This document shows positions 36,119-45,829 of a stretch of 64,000 nt of DNA, piece after piece (positions within the stretch are counted from its first letter, which is position 1; every line of letters starts with the position of its first letter). The stretch comes from Parabacteroides distasonis ATCC 8503 (GTDB taxonomy: Bacteria > Bacteroidota > Bacteroidia > Bacteroidales > Tannerellaceae): assembly GCF_000012845.1 (NCBI RefSeq), contig NC_009615.1, positions 1,201,501-1,265,500 on the forward strand, read 5' to 3'. A program made the position numbers and the translations under genes. Below the pieces are notes generated by a model. The model made no database searches. It saw nothing but the letters and a program-made list of their open reading frames with translations, and had not been told where the DNA came from.

Positions 36119-37314
36119 AATTTATAAATAACATTCACGGTAATCGTATTAAAATCATCAATCGTGATACGGGTTTGGGCGGATATCCGAAGACCGGTTT
36201 GGCGGACCGCTTCCTCTAAAAGCGCTTTGCTTTCGTCGGATACGGAGTTGAAGACGATGACACCGTTCTCTTTCATCTTTTTGGAAACTACCATAAGGAT
36301 CTCCACTAATTTCCCGCCATGTCCGCCGATAAAGATTGCATCCGGAGCCTCCAACGCTGATAAATCCACCGATAAGAAATCTCCGATTATAGCCTCGATA
36401 CCCGGAGTCCCAAAACGACGGCAATTCTCAGTCATTAACTTTCGTCCCTCTTCCCGGATCTCAAAACTCGTGATATGCAAATGCGGGAACAGCAATTTAG
36501 CCTCTATCGAGACAGAACCCGTGCAAAAGCCGATATCCCAAAAACGTTCCCGGTTTCTCAGATCCAGCATGCTTAAAGATAACAAACGGATCGGCATTTT
36601 GGTTATCATCTTCTCCCGTCCGTTCAAATGCTCGAACGCGGAATCCGGCAGGCCGAATTTACGGGAATGCCCGTCACGCTCTTTCTTTAGGATCAAGCAA
36701 TTCGGATGAACGAAATTATTCATTGCCGCGGCTTGTATACTGAATTGGCGGATGCTCTGCCGTTCGGTATTTCCTAACCGTTCTCCCACGAACATGGTAT
36801 AATTATCATAGCCGTATTCCAGCATCCGGCGAGCGATAGTCGTAGGCGTATGTTCCCGATCCGTGAGCACGCCTATCTTAGACGCACTTTCGATCAAGGC
36901 ACGATCGAACTCGTGCCAAGGCCGTCCGGTAAGGGAGACGATCCGCATATCGTGGTAAGGCATCAATAGATTTTGTGCCAAGAGTTGCAAGGAATTAAAT
37001 GACGGGTACAGGCGGATTTGCGCATCCGGCAATCGGTTTTGAATCGTAACGGCGAATCCGAAAAACAAAGGATCTCCGGAAGCGAATACAACGATGCTTT
37101 CCCGACCGTCGTACGAACGATAGCGATCGAAGACCTCGTCCAACGGGACTTTTATATCGATCCAGTCCGCTTTCTCGGGCAAGAGCGAACGTACAATCTC
37201 ATGATGCCGCACGCCTCCGGAGAACACCCGGTGGGACGAGATTATCTCCAATATCTCCGGCGGAAAGTATTGCCGCATATTATCATCCAGCCCTATGACA
37301 TAAAATCGGTTCAT
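36115..37314 (-). CDS. cbiET: Precorrin-6Y C5,15-methyltransferase/decarboxylase (CbiE-CbiT, CobL)
   Basis: This 399-residue bifunctional methyltransferase has CbiE in residues about 1-205 (FYVIGLDDN, FASGDPLFFGFA, SLTGRPWHEFDRAL) and CbiT in about 215-399 (WDIGFCTGSVSIEAKLLFP, IIGDFLSVDLSAL, IFIGGHGGKL). It methylates C5 and C15 and decarboxylates the acetate at C12. In CbiE a VIGxG-type loop is altered to VIGLDDN, a small deviation in the SAM-binding start. It overlaps the genes on both sides by 4 bp. Confidence 0.92.
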   Translation of the reverse strand: MNRFYVIGLDDNMRQYFPPEILEIISSHRVFSGGVRHHEIVRSLLPEKADWIDIKVPLDEVFDRYRSYDGRESIVVFASGDPLFFGFAVTIQNRLPDAQIRLYPSFNSLQLLAQNLLMPYHDMRIVSLTGRPWHEFDRALIESASKIGVLTDREHTPTTIARRMLEYGYDNYTMFVGERLGNTERQSIRQFSIQAAAMNNFVHPNCLILKKERDGHSRKFGLPDSAFEHLNGREKMITKMPIRLLSLSMLDLRNRERFWDIGFCTGSVSIEAKLLFPHLHITSFEIREEGRKLMTENCRRFGTPGIEAIIGDFLSVDLSALEAPDAIFIGGHGGKLVEILMVVSKKMKENGVIVFNSVSDESKALLEEAVRQTGLRISAQTRITIDDFNTITVNVIYKL

Positions 37315-38723
37315 ACATCTCTTCCCGGCTTTAATTGTTCTGCGTCATTAAAACAAAGGATGGCATTCACTAGCGTAGCCGCTAAATTACTACCTCCTTT
37401 ACGACCTTCCACGATTAGTTTCGGTATACCGATAAAAGGTTTCACCATATGTTTGGATTCCTGCACATGTACAAAACCTACCGGAGCCGCGATAATGCCA
37501 GCTGGAGTGGCTTTACCTTTACGTATTAAATCGCATAATTCCATAAGGGCGGTCGGGGCGTTCCCGAAGACAAACAGAGCGGTCGGATGCTCTTCCACGG
37601 CCCGACGAATACCGGCTTGGGTACGGGTAATTCCTTTGCTCGAAGCCATCTCAGCGACCCGCTCGTCTTGAAGATAACATTTCACTTCGACACCCAGACG
37701 TTGCAGAGCTCCCTTACGAATGCCGGAAGCAGCCATCGTGACATCGGTGATGATCGTAGGAACTTCCCCGCCGCTGATCTTATTATATAATGTAGAGACA
37801 GCATCCGGGTCGGCATAAAGGATATTTTCCATATCGAAATCGGCCGTCGTATGAATGGCATGGAGTAACGCCCATTTCTTATCCAACGGGATCTCTTGGT
37901 TTTTCAATTCCTTCTCGATCGTACGGAAACTACGGATCATGATGTCCTGTCCGATACCCGTATCCATTTTCTTTTGTTTGATCTCGCCATAATATCCCCG
38001 GGGAGTGATCATATGATTCCCGGAAAGATATGTTTGTGAGTTTCCGATCAAGACTACCGTAAACATATCGATCTGCTCGGGGTCCAGATCTGCGAGCGTA
38101 GTGACGAATACTTCTTGCTCCTCCCGTCCGGCCTGACGTACATAACCGACCGGAGTCTCCGGCTTGCGTTCTTGCAGGAACAATTCTTTTAAGCGATAGA
38201 GTTGCCAATAACGTCCCTCGCTTTTTGGATTATAGATCGCCGTAACAAAATCGGCCATGGCCGCCGCGTGAATCCGTTTCTCGATCAGTTCCCAAGGAGT
38301 CATCAAGTCTGAGAGGGAAATCACACAGAAATCATGTCCGATAGGAGCGCCAAGCAAGGACGCAGCTTTCTGGAAAGCGCTGATGCCCGGATACGACTCG
38401 ATCTCGATCTCGCTTCCGGATTCTTTCTTCATCTCATAAATCAGAGGAGTCATGCCATAAATACCGGCGTCACCGGAACTGATCACGCAAACCGTCTTTC
38501 CCTCGTTGGCATAAGCGAAAGCTTGCTCGGCACGAGCTTGCTCACGTTTCATACCTGTATCTATACATTCCGTTCCCTCACGAAGCAAGTGGGTGATAAA
38601 ACGGAAATAATATTTATATCCTATGATGACATCCGAGCTTTGGATAGCGGCCAAAACCGCAGGCGTTATATCGGCCTCGCTACCGGGGCCGATTCCGGCG
38701 ACTATAATCTTGCCTTTATTCAT
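37311..38723 (-). CDS. cbiH-cbiC: Fusion of precorrin-3B C17-methyltransferase (CbiH/CobJ) and precorrin-8X methylmutase (CbiC/CobH)
   Basis: This 470-residue protein has CbiH/CobJ in residues about 1-245 (IIVAGIGPGSEADITP, ISSGDAGIYGM, YPGISAFQKAASLLGAPIGHDFCVISLSDLMTPW, the ring-contracting methylase) and CbiC/CobH in about 265-470 (TADFDMENILYADP, IITDVTMAASGI, FGNAPTALMEL, IIAAPVGFVHVQESK). CbiC shifts the C11 methyl to C12 at the end of ring synthesis. It lacks the Fe-S extension of CbiH60-type enzymes. It lies 56 bp after the PepSY gene. Confidence 0.93.
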   Translation of the reverse strand: MNKGKIIVAGIGPGSEADITPAVLAAIQSSDVIIGYKYYFRFITHLLREGTECIDTGMKREQARAEQAFAYANEGKTVCVISSGDAGIYGMTPLIYEMKKESGSEIEIESYPGISAFQKAASLLGAPIGHDFCVISLSDLMTPWELIEKRIHAAAMADFVTAIYNPKSEGRYWQLYRLKELFLQERKPETPVGYVRQAGREEQEVFVTTLADLDPEQIDMFTVVLIGNSQTYLSGNHMITPRGYYGEIKQKKMDTGIGQDIMIRSFRTIEKELKNQEIPLDKKWALLHAIHTTADFDMENILYADPDAVSTLYNKISGGEVPTIITDVTMAASGIRKGALQRLGVEVKCYLQDERVAEMASSKGITRTQAGIRRAVEEHPTALFVFGNAPTALMELCDLIRKGKATPAGIIAAPVGFVHVQESKHMVKPFIGIPKLIVEGRKGGSNLAATLVNAILCFNDAEQLKPGRDV

Positions 38724-38779
38724 TCAAATCTATTTTATAATACAATGTTCTCAATAAATATAATACAAATATACAGGCT

Positions 38780-40243
38780 TTACTTCTTTCTTCTCGCTTT
38801 TCGCCTGATATATTTTATCGCAAGCCATACACCGGATAAGGAAACGAACGTGCCTCCCAACATGGTTCCCCACATCACGATATTCCATAAGACCGGATGA
38901 TCTACCAAGAATTTCAGATTCAAGCTATGCAATGCCGGATACATCCAATGGTTCCAACGAGACGGCGTATTTACATAACGGTATTGTCCATTACGGGGAT
39001 TAATGTAATAACAACTATTGTCCACGTCTTGAATGGATACTTTCCAGACCGGGAGTTCTAAATTCCTTTTTCGTGAGATATAATATGTATCATACGTATC
39101 CAACAGCTTGATATCAGCCGTGGTCCCGATACCATGTATCTGAGACAATACGGAACGGATTTCTTCCGGTCGCAGGTTCAATAAAGATATCCTGTCGCTC
39201 TTATTCGCGTTCACGACAATATCCTTCGTGTCTGTTTGTACGATGTAAAAGGGTATATCACCAAAACTACTCCATTCCAATTGACGGATCTGGCCGGGAT
39301 AGGCTTGTACGACCGCCCTGTAATCCAACGGATAATCGAGTGGGGAAGGAGCCATCTTCCGCAGTTCTTGAACCGGGTTTGTATCGAGCTTGGCTTTCAA
39401 CCCCCAATCCTGTACACGAGCCAAAGACATCATACCACTAAAGCAGAAGGTGAGGACGAATAAACCGAATAACACCCCAAGAATATGATGCCATTTATAC
39501 CAGAACTTCTTATAAGGGGAAATCAAATGACGTCTCCTCGCTAACCGGAAATCCCGTATTCCTAAATAGATCCCAGCGATACACATAACGCATCCAATGC
39601 CGGATAACCAGACAACTACCTTTATCCATAATTCAGCGTCTTGCCGCAAGGAAGTGAAATAAACCCAATGAGGGATCGCCCCGAGCCAAGCCCAGAAACG
39701 ACTGTTTTTATCCGTATATTGCAAAACCTCCCCGGATTTAGAGGATATGTATAATTCATGTCGTTCCGGATCGGCGAAATGGAATTTATAGATCGGAAAT
39801 TCCTCTTTTAAACGACCGAATGGAATCCATTGGTCCAAGGTGTACAAGGAATCTACCTTCGCTATGGAAGAGGTATTCCATTGTGATGCCACACGTTGGA
39901 TACGATTCCAGTCGATTACGGGTAATCTTTCCGTCGAGTCGGCAGGAATATCATAGCTCCCTTTCTCCGTCCGGATATGAAAAACAGTTTGTCCCAAATA
40001 GCTGTTTAAGGTAACATGGCTTATCCGCTCGTTCTGCGGTAAACGTTTCTCTATCTGGTCTAACGAAGGAAGATTCTCCAGAGAGAGAATATCCATCTTC
40101 GCCCGTTTATCGGCCCGGTCCGCTCGCGGGAACGTATGGTAGATCATTACCAATCCCGATAGGAACCAAACGAGAAACAGGATACTGAACGCCGTGCCCA
40201 GTATCCTGTGTATAAATAGCGTGATCTTTGTCAATAGATTCAT
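38780..40243 (-). CDS. PepSY-associated transmembrane protein (PiuB/FoxB-like)
   Basis: This 487-residue inner-membrane protein starts with a transmembrane helix (about residues 13-35). A periplasmic PepSY-containing region and further helices follow: near 205-228, 250-272 and 440-465. Conserved histidines occur in the W-H-H context (KWHHILGVLFG) and LHSLNLKFL, as in the PepSY_TM family of siderophore and heme reductases. The family often reduces metal chelates in the periplasm. Its gene follows a TonB receptor by 18 bp in the cobalamin-riboswitch operon, suggesting a cobalt, corrinoid or iron-chelate reductase; substrate is inferred. Confidence 0.85.
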   Translation of the reverse strand: MNLLTKITLFIHRILGTAFSILFLVWFLSGLVMIYHTFPRADRADKRAKMDILSLENLPSLDQIEKRLPQNERISHVTLNSYLGQTVFHIRTEKGSYDIPADSTERLPVIDWNRIQRVASQWNTSSIAKVDSLYTLDQWIPFGRLKEEFPIYKFHFADPERHELYISSKSGEVLQYTDKNSRFWAWLGAIPHWVYFTSLRQDAELWIKVVVWLSGIGCVMCIAGIYLGIRDFRLARRRHLISPYKKFWYKWHHILGVLFGLFVLTFCFSGMMSLARVQDWGLKAKLDTNPVQELRKMAPSPLDYPLDYRAVVQAYPGQIRQLEWSSFGDIPFYIVQTDTKDIVVNANKSDRISLLNLRPEEIRSVLSQIHGIGTTADIKLLDTYDTYYISRKRNLELPVWKVSIQDVDNSCYYINPRNGQYRYVNTPSRWNHWMYPALHSLNLKFLVDHPVLWNIVMWGTMLGGTFVSLSGVWLAIKYIRRKARRKK

Positions 40244-40261
40244 GAGCGTATGTTCTATATA

Positions 40262-42643
40262 TTATAATGTATAGGAGATAGCCACTTGGAAATTACGAGG
40301 CATGCTTGGCACCATCTGTTGTCCGAGCGCTTGGTTATAATAATTGTTGTCAAACAAGTTATTCAAGTTGAATGTAAGGTGAATATTGTTGTTCAACAAA
40401 TAAGACATACCGAAATCGGTTACCCAATACGGATCGAACCAAGAGTTGTTTGACGTATTACGGTATACTTTACCGGTATAACTGCTACTCAAGTGAAATT
40501 CCAGATTCTTCAAGACACCCCGAGGGATGGTATAACTGCCGTATGCGTAGAAAGTCTGGTTCGGTACGTTGCTCTGCCAGTTTCCTTCTTGGCTATTCAA
40601 TTGTTGCTTTGTCTCATCCGGGTTATTGCCATAGATAGCCTCGATCAATTCCGGATCCTTTATTTCTTTCATCTCCCGGATCTTGGAGTCGTTCAATCCA
40701 TAACCGATCGTCAGCGCTAAGGTGCTTACCGGAGAAAGAGTGACATCAAAATCAAAACCCTTGGAATCTTGTACACCCACCTGTCCGATTACGCTCATCG
40801 TGGTAGTCTCGCCGTTTACCTCCACTTGATAGTTGTTGGTCAACGTAGCCGTACTGTTCATCTTCCGGATATAGAACAAGCTGGCATTGGCGCTTAATAT
40901 ATTGTTCAATTGATATTTAAGCCCCACCTCGGCTTGGTATCCTTTCTCCGGCTTAAATACTTCCTCATTGCGAGCAGGCTCGAAACGATTTCCATCACCT
41001 CCTACATAAATGACGTTATCTTGATAGAACGTACGGATCGGCTTGAAGAAAGAGGCGAAAGACGCATAAATGGATGTATTCGGATGGGGCAGATAGACCG
41101 CTCCGAAACGATAAGTCAACGCCTTATTCTTTATCATATTGAAGCTTGAATGCTCCTCATACTCACGTCGTCCGGTAGGAGTTGTAGCGCTGGCGGACAT
41201 ATAACGGAAAAAGTCGTAACGTAGAGCGGCTAATACCTTCCATTGCTCGTTGAACTCAACCATATCTTGAAGATAAAGGCTGTTGGAATAATGATGCGTA
41301 ACCGTCGCTTTCGAGAATTTACTGGTCATATATCCCATGCTATGCGGATCATAAACGGATACATGCGAATAAAGGCCGGGACCCTGAACATCATCCCCTA
41401 AATTATAGCCCGAATAGCTGGTACGATTCAAGGCGACGAAAGAGTAACCTCCCATATACGTATGCTTTATCTCACCCGTCCTGAATTTACCGCTTAGCTC
41501 GAGCGTATTGGCTACCGTCTTGGCTATATGGGAGAAGCGAAGCGGGAAAGAAAGATATACACTGTCCAAACAGATATATTTTTTCTGGCCGTTTTTCATA
41601 TAATAATGATCATAGATCGGATCATCACTTTCGAGATAGTCGAGGGCTTCCGTCCCAAAATAGTTGATATCGTCGTTATTGTAAGAAAGGCGATCTGTTA
41701 GTTTTGCGCCGTTCCAAAAAGTATGTGTATACTGCGTCGATATGTTCCAAGCATGATTCTTCATAAAGTCGGACTCGTTATTGTAGCGAGCCTCACGGTC
41801 AAGTCCCGGTAGCATATCATTTTTATGGAGATATAACTGTCCTGTTTGCACATTATATACATCATTTGCCATTAAATCGGGAAGACCGATCTCCGTCCCA
41901 TAGAAGTCGCGGTTAAAACCTCCACGAACATCTAATATGTCACGTTCCGTCATTTTAGCTTGCAATGCCAGATAACCGGAAAAGCGACGGTTGCCATTAT
42001 CACGCCAGCCCTCTTGATCGGAAAAGTTGACATTGGCGTAATAATTGACCGGACCGACCAATTTACCGCCCATGCCAAGCGTCGCCTCTTTATTCTCGTA
42101 ACTACCATAGGCCAATCGGGCGTTAACGCTCTGTTTCTCTGACGGGGATTTACGAACGATATTCAAGGTTCCACCTACGGCTGAATGTCCGTAAAGTACA
42201 GAAGCCGGTCCCTTTAATAATTCAATAGACTCGATACAGGATAGATCGGGTACGGGATAAGAGTTGTTTATTGCCGAACGTTCATCGCGGATACCGTCTA
42301 TCATCATGATAGAATGATCGAAACCACGGATCGACAATTGTTGAAATGCGCCATAAGATGTCTGGAATCGTACGCCCGGCATAAAGCGTACCGCATCTTG
42401 GATATTACGGATACCTCGCAACTCCAAACTACTCGCCGTAATGCTATTAATTGAAATAGGAAGATATTTCATAGGTACGTCCAACTTCGTGATTTGTGGA
42501 CGTGGCTTGCGTGCGGCGGTCGCTACGACTTCTTGAATATTGAATGTCGTATCGGCGAAATTCGTGTACTCATTCTTGTGTTGTGCCTGCATCGTACTGA
42601 TACATAAGGCCGTCAACGGTAAGATTGTCAAAACTCTTTTCAT
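40262..42643 (-). CDS. TonB-dependent siderophore-type outer-membrane receptor
   Basis: This roughly 793-residue receptor starts, by preference, at the ATG at 42643, which gives a clean signal peptide (MKRVLTILPLTALCISTMQAQ); an ATG at 42676 would add 11 residues. The plug domain (about residues 50-160) has the TonB-box-like NIQEVVATA, RFMPGVRFQTSYGAFQQLSIRGF, MMIDGIRDERS and ELLKGPASVLYGHSAVGGTLNIV. The barrel ends in FQVAISYTL. The SIRGF plug is typical of siderophore receptors rather than of BtuB. The cobalamin riboswitch upstream points to a cobalt or corrinoid-linked ligand. Confidence 0.9.
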   Translation of the reverse strand: MKRVLTILPLTALCISTMQAQHKNEYTNFADTTFNIQEVVATAARKPRPQITKLDVPMKYLPISINSITASSLELRGIRNIQDAVRFMPGVRFQTSYGAFQQLSIRGFDHSIMMIDGIRDERSAINNSYPVPDLSCIESIELLKGPASVLYGHSAVGGTLNIVRKSPSEKQSVNARLAYGSYENKEATLGMGGKLVGPVNYYANVNFSDQEGWRDNGNRRFSGYLALQAKMTERDILDVRGGFNRDFYGTEIGLPDLMANDVYNVQTGQLYLHKNDMLPGLDREARYNNESDFMKNHAWNISTQYTHTFWNGAKLTDRLSYNNDDINYFGTEALDYLESDDPIYDHYYMKNGQKKYICLDSVYLSFPLRFSHIAKTVANTLELSGKFRTGEIKHTYMGGYSFVALNRTSYSGYNLGDDVQGPGLYSHVSVYDPHSMGYMTSKFSKATVTHHYSNSLYLQDMVEFNEQWKVLAALRYDFFRYMSASATTPTGRREYEEHSSFNMIKNKALTYRFGAVYLPHPNTSIYASFASFFKPIRTFYQDNVIYVGGDGNRFEPARNEEVFKPEKGYQAEVGLKYQLNNILSANASLFYIRKMNSTATLTNNYQVEVNGETTTMSVIGQVGVQDSKGFDFDVTLSPVSTLALTIGYGLNDSKIREMKEIKDPELIEAIYGNNPDETKQQLNSQEGNWQSNVPNQTFYAYGSYTIPRGVLKNLEFHLSSSYTGKVYRNTSNNSWFDPYWVTDFGMSYLLNNNIHLTFNLNNLFDNNYYNQALGQQMVPSMPRNFQVAISYTL

Positions 42644-42681
42644 ATATTTAGCATTATAACTGTTTATTGTATGCATGTGAA

Positions 42682-42769
42682 ATCCCTTTCGAAAGAAATT
42701 CCATTTTCCTTCGAATGAAAATTTAGTTTCTTTCGGAAGGAATTACTTTTTCTTCCGAAAGGAATAAAA
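42682..42769. repeat. Four tandem 22-bp quasi-palindromic repeats
   Basis: Units start at 42682, 42704, 42726 and 42748. Each has TT(C/T)-(C/T)(C/T)TTCGAA or CTTTCGGAAG at the same place, a palindromic TTCGAA-type core. Units 3 and 4 are complementary over CTTTCGGAAG/CTTCCGAAAG. The array fills the 114 bp between the cbiK stop and the TonB receptor start, so it is inside the operon transcript on the minus strand. Confidence 0.75.
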
Positions 42770-42790
42770 AACATTGTGTAGTGAACTTTT

Positions 42791-43711
42791 TTAGTCCTTC
42801 TCTACCGCATAAGCTTTCTTCTTATCAACGATATCGATCATCTTATGTTTAGCCATGAAACGGGCATGTTCGATGAAGATCTTCTGGATATCCGGATTCT
42901 GTCCCAGACCTTCCATAAATACGCTTACCTCGTAGCCTTTCTTTTCCAATTCCTCTTTCCAATCACCGGCGATATCGTTTTTCGCATGGTCTCCGGCAAC
43001 AAACATAAATGGCATCAACAAGACTTTCTTCGTTCCATTGGCCTTTACTTGGGCTACCATCGTATCAAAAGTAGGATAGCCCTCGATGGTTCCTACGGAA
43101 TAATCCTTGAATCCCTTCTCCTTCAACATATAATCCAACATAGCATATTGGGCCGTCGCCGGTGTATAAGTGCCATGGCCTACCAATAAAGTAGCGCCTT
43201 CTTTCGCCCCATTTTTTATGATAGCGGCGATTACCGCCTCATAATCCTCCGGTGTATACAATAAAGGATTACCGATACGAATCTCCTTGAAAGAAGATTT
43301 CATGGTGGCAACATCCTTACGTAAGGATTCCATCTCGATACCTTCGATTATATTCGTGGATTGGATCAAGACATGTGTATAACCATCAGTCTTTAATTTT
43401 TCCAAGGCCTCGATCGGGTTCAGTTTCTCTACGCCACGAGCTTTTAAGCGGCGCATTACAATGCGAGAAGTCCATGCCTCACGCAACTCAACATCTTTGA
43501 AAGCTTCTTTCGCTTTTTGATTGATCGCGTCGATTGTCAAGGCACGGGTATCATCATGGGTTGTTCCAAAATGTACCATCAATAAAGCGGCCTTATCGCC
43601 CGGTTGTAAAGAGGCGAATAAATCGGATGCTACAAAATTCTCGCCATCGTGCGCACGACAAACTAGGCTGATGACCAGCAGGAAGAAAGATAGTAAGTGT
43701 TTCCTCATCAT
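42791..43711 (-). CDS. cbiK: Exported CbiK-type sirohydrochlorin cobaltochelatase
   Basis: This 306-residue protein matches the CbiK chelatase family: LLMVHFGTTHDDTR near the N-terminus with its metal-site His, HVLIQSTNIIEGIEM, LVGHGTYTPA with the second His, and MFVAGDHAKNDIAGD. It opens with a signal peptide (MRKHLLSFFLLVISLVCRAH), so it is predicted to act in the periplasm, as some Desulfovibrio CbiK forms do. It is first in the operon behind the AdoCbl riboswitch and before a TonB receptor. It may load or remove metal from a tetrapyrrole in the periplasm; function there is inference. Confidence 0.9.
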   Translation of the reverse strand: MMRKHLLSFFLLVISLVCRAHDGENFVASDLFASLQPGDKAALLMVHFGTTHDDTRALTIDAINQKAKEAFKDVELREAWTSRIVMRRLKARGVEKLNPIEALEKLKTDGYTHVLIQSTNIIEGIEMESLRKDVATMKSSFKEIRIGNPLLYTPEDYEAVIAAIIKNGAKEGATLLVGHGTYTPATAQYAMLDYMLKEKGFKDYSVGTIEGYPTFDTMVAQVKANGTKKVLLMPFMFVAGDHAKNDIAGDWKEELEKKGYEVSVFMEGLGQNPDIQKIFIEHARFMAKHKMIDIVDKKKAYAVEKD

Positions 43712-43847
43712 ATGAATATATTAATAATTAGATTACATATCAATCCCACGGAGACAACGTATTATTCCGTCTCCAACATCTTTTAGATATAGGTGATATT
43801 TCTATCCTCTTAATTACTCCTGACCCCGGGAGGAATTAATCATTACT

Positions 43848-44020
43848 TCGCTTGGCAGGTTTCCTGACTGGCTCGGAAAGCAACCTTCCCATCTTTCTTA
43901 AGACAGTGGCATAGCAGAACGCTTTCCTTTTCAAGAGCTTCACAGTAGCGGGCACTGTTCCGGATTCTAACCGGATTCCCTTTTATAGAATTGTCGGTAG
44001 ACAAACTCTATCACCTAAGC
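43848..44020 (-). promoter_or_regulatory. Cobalamin (AdoCbl) riboswitch
   Basis: On the minus strand the conserved blocks occur in order: GGGAATCCGGT, CCGGAACAGTGCCCGC, CTACTGTGA, GCCACTG, GATGGGAAGG and finally AGCCAGTCAGGAAACCTGCC (the B12 box). Two further hairpins (around 43809-43838 and 43750-43774) lie between the aptamer and cbiK and may form the expression platform; neither has a T-tail. It should switch off cbiK, the TonB receptor and the cbi genes when cobalamin is plentiful. Confidence 0.95.
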
Positions 44021-44025
44021 GGTCG

Positions 44026-44033
44026 CAAATTTA
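44026..44033 (-). promoter_or_regulatory. Candidate -7 box for the cobalamin operon
   Basis: On the minus strand TAAATTTG matches TAnnTTTG and is placed so that transcription begins at the 5' edge of the AdoCbl aptamer. A TTG at 44056-44058 lies about 22 bp further upstream and may be the -33 element. Confidence 0.5.
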
Positions 44034-44119
44034 TATAAATAATCCCGAAAAGTAACAACATCTTTCAAAGAATCCCTGTTTCAATAGCATCTTTTTTGTT
44101 TAACATCAAATAAATAGAT

Positions 44120-45817
44120 ATGGAATGGATAACTAATTTACTTCAACATTATCCGGAGCTAGCTATTTTCATAACCTTAGCTCTCGGTTTCTGGATTGGC
44201 AAGTTTAAGATAAAGAAGTTCACGCTGGGAACGGTTACCAGCGTATTATTGGTCGGTGTATTGATCGGGCAATTAAAAATCGATATAAGCGGACCGTTAA
44301 AGTCCGTCTTTTTCTTGATGTTCCTCTTCGCTGTAGGATATAGTGTTGGGCCACAGTTCTTCCGGGGATTGAAAAAGGAAGGTCTTCCTCAAATGCTTTT
44401 CGCCGCCGTCATGTGTGTGTTTTGCTTGATCGCTCCTTTTTTACTGGCGAAACTTATGGGATATAACGCAGGCGAGGCCGCAGGATTATTGGCGGGCTCC
44501 CAGACGATGTCGGCAGTATTAGGAGTTGCCGAAGATACGATCGGACAGATGAATATTAGCGATACGGATAAAAGCGCTATGGTCAACGTGATGCCCGTGG
44601 CCTATGCGGTAACTTATATTTTCGGTACGGCAGGATCCGCATGGTTGGTGAGTGATATCGGGCCACGTCTTTTAGGAGGACTCGACTACGTGAAAAAAGC
44701 CTGTAAAGAGCTAGAGGCTAAAATGGGAAATAACGACGAGAGCGAGCAACCGGGCTTTATGCCTGCCGCCCGTCCGGTAACTTTCCGGGCCTATAAGATT
44801 AGTAATGAATGGTTCAAGGAGGGTAAAAGCGTAAAGCAGTTGGAGGAATATCTGGACCAATTAGGACGGCATTTGTTCGTGGAGCGTGTCCGTATTAATA
44901 ATGTACTAACCGATGTTAAACCGGATTTGGTTTTACATACCGGAAATGAGGTTGTCCTAAGCGGTCGCCGGGAATTCGTGATCGGAGAGGAGAACTGGAT
45001 TGGCGACGAGGTCAATGACATTGAATTGCTCGATTTTCCGGCAGAGACGTTACCCGTACTAGTGATCCATAAGGAATACGTGGGGAAAAAGATCTGCTAT
45101 TTACGCAATCAATCGTTCATGCACGGTGTTAGCGTCAAGTCCATAAGGCGTGCGGGTATCAATATCCCGGTCTTGGCCGCTACGGTGATAGATTCCGGTG
45201 ATATGTTGGAATTGGTGGGTATGAAATCAGAGGTAAATAAAGCGGCTACGACTTTAGGATATCCCGATCGCCCAACCAATCAGACCGATTTGATTTTCGT
45301 GGGTATCGGTATTTTCTTAGGGGGAATTTTAGGTTCGCTTGCGATTCATTTCGGAGGTGTCCCGATCAGCCTGAGTACGAGTGGCGGCGCTTTGATAGCC
45401 GGACTCGTCTTTGGATGGCTTCGTTCCAAGCATCCGACCTTCGGGCGTATTCCAGAGCCTTCCGTCTGGATATTAAATAATTTGGGACTGAATATGTTTA
45501 TCGCCGTAGTCGGTATCACTGCGGGTCCCAGTTTCGTGACCGGATTGAAGGAAGTCGGTATAAGTTTATTTATTATCGGTGCTTTAGCGACATCTATCCC
45601 GCTTATCATCGGTATTCTGATGGGACGTTACGTTTTTAAGTTCCACCCGGCTATCACTTTAGGTTGCACGGCAGGTTCACGTACGACAACCGCCGCATTA
45701 GGAGCGGTGGAAGATGCCGTAGGAAGTGAGACTCCAGCCTTAGGCTATACCGTTACCTATGCGGTGGGTAATACTTTATTAATCATCTGGGGTGTCGTTA
45801 TTGTGCTAATCATGTAA
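44120..45817 (+). CDS. aspT: Aspartate:alanine exchanger family transporter
   Basis: This 565-residue inner-membrane protein has two blocks of transmembrane helices (about residues 14-175 and 385-565). Between them lies a cytosolic region with two TrkA-C (RCK_C) domains, the AspT/YidE architecture. The repeated G-S-x-T-x-x-A-x-L-G-x-x-E-D motif ([16 protein letters not shown] and [16 protein letters not shown]) marks the two transport halves. In lactic acid bacteria AspT imports aspartate in exchange for alanine. Here aspD follows 12 bp downstream, so the pair would produce proton motive force by electrogenic exchange plus proton-consuming decarboxylation. Confidence 0.92.
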   Translation: MEWITNLLQHYPELAIFITLALGFWIGKFKIKKFTLGTVTSVLLVGVLIGQLKIDISGPLKSVFFLMFLFAVGYSVGPQFFRGLKKEGLPQMLFAAVMCVFCLIAPFLLAKLMGYNAGEAAGLLAGSQTMSAVLGVAEDTIGQMNISDTDKSAMVNVMPVAYAVTYIFGTAGSAWLVSDIGPRLLGGLDYVKKACKELEAKMGNNDESEQPGFMPAARPVTFRAYKISNEWFKEGKSVKQLEEYLDQLGRHLFVERVRINNVLTDVKPDLVLHTGNEVVLSGRREFVIGEENWIGDEVNDIELLDFPAETLPVLVIHKEYVGKKICYLRNQSFMHGVSVKSIRRAGINIPVLAATVIDSGDMLELVGMKSEVNKAATTLGYPDRPTNQTDLIFVGIGIFLGGILGSLAIHFGGVPISLSTSGGALIAGLVFGWLRSKHPTFGRIPEPSVWILNNLGLNMFIAVVGITAGPSFVTGLKEVGISLFIIGALATSIPLIIGILMGRYVFKFHPAITLGCTAGSRTTTAALGAVEDAVGSETPALGYTVTYAVGNTLLIIWGVVIVLIM

Positions 45818-45829
45818 TATATATAATGT

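Noticed and set aside
37018..37671. A 217-codon + strand frame opposite cbiET and cbiH-cbiC
   Set aside because: Antisense to two overlapping, clearly recognisable genes, with no start signal or family resemblance.
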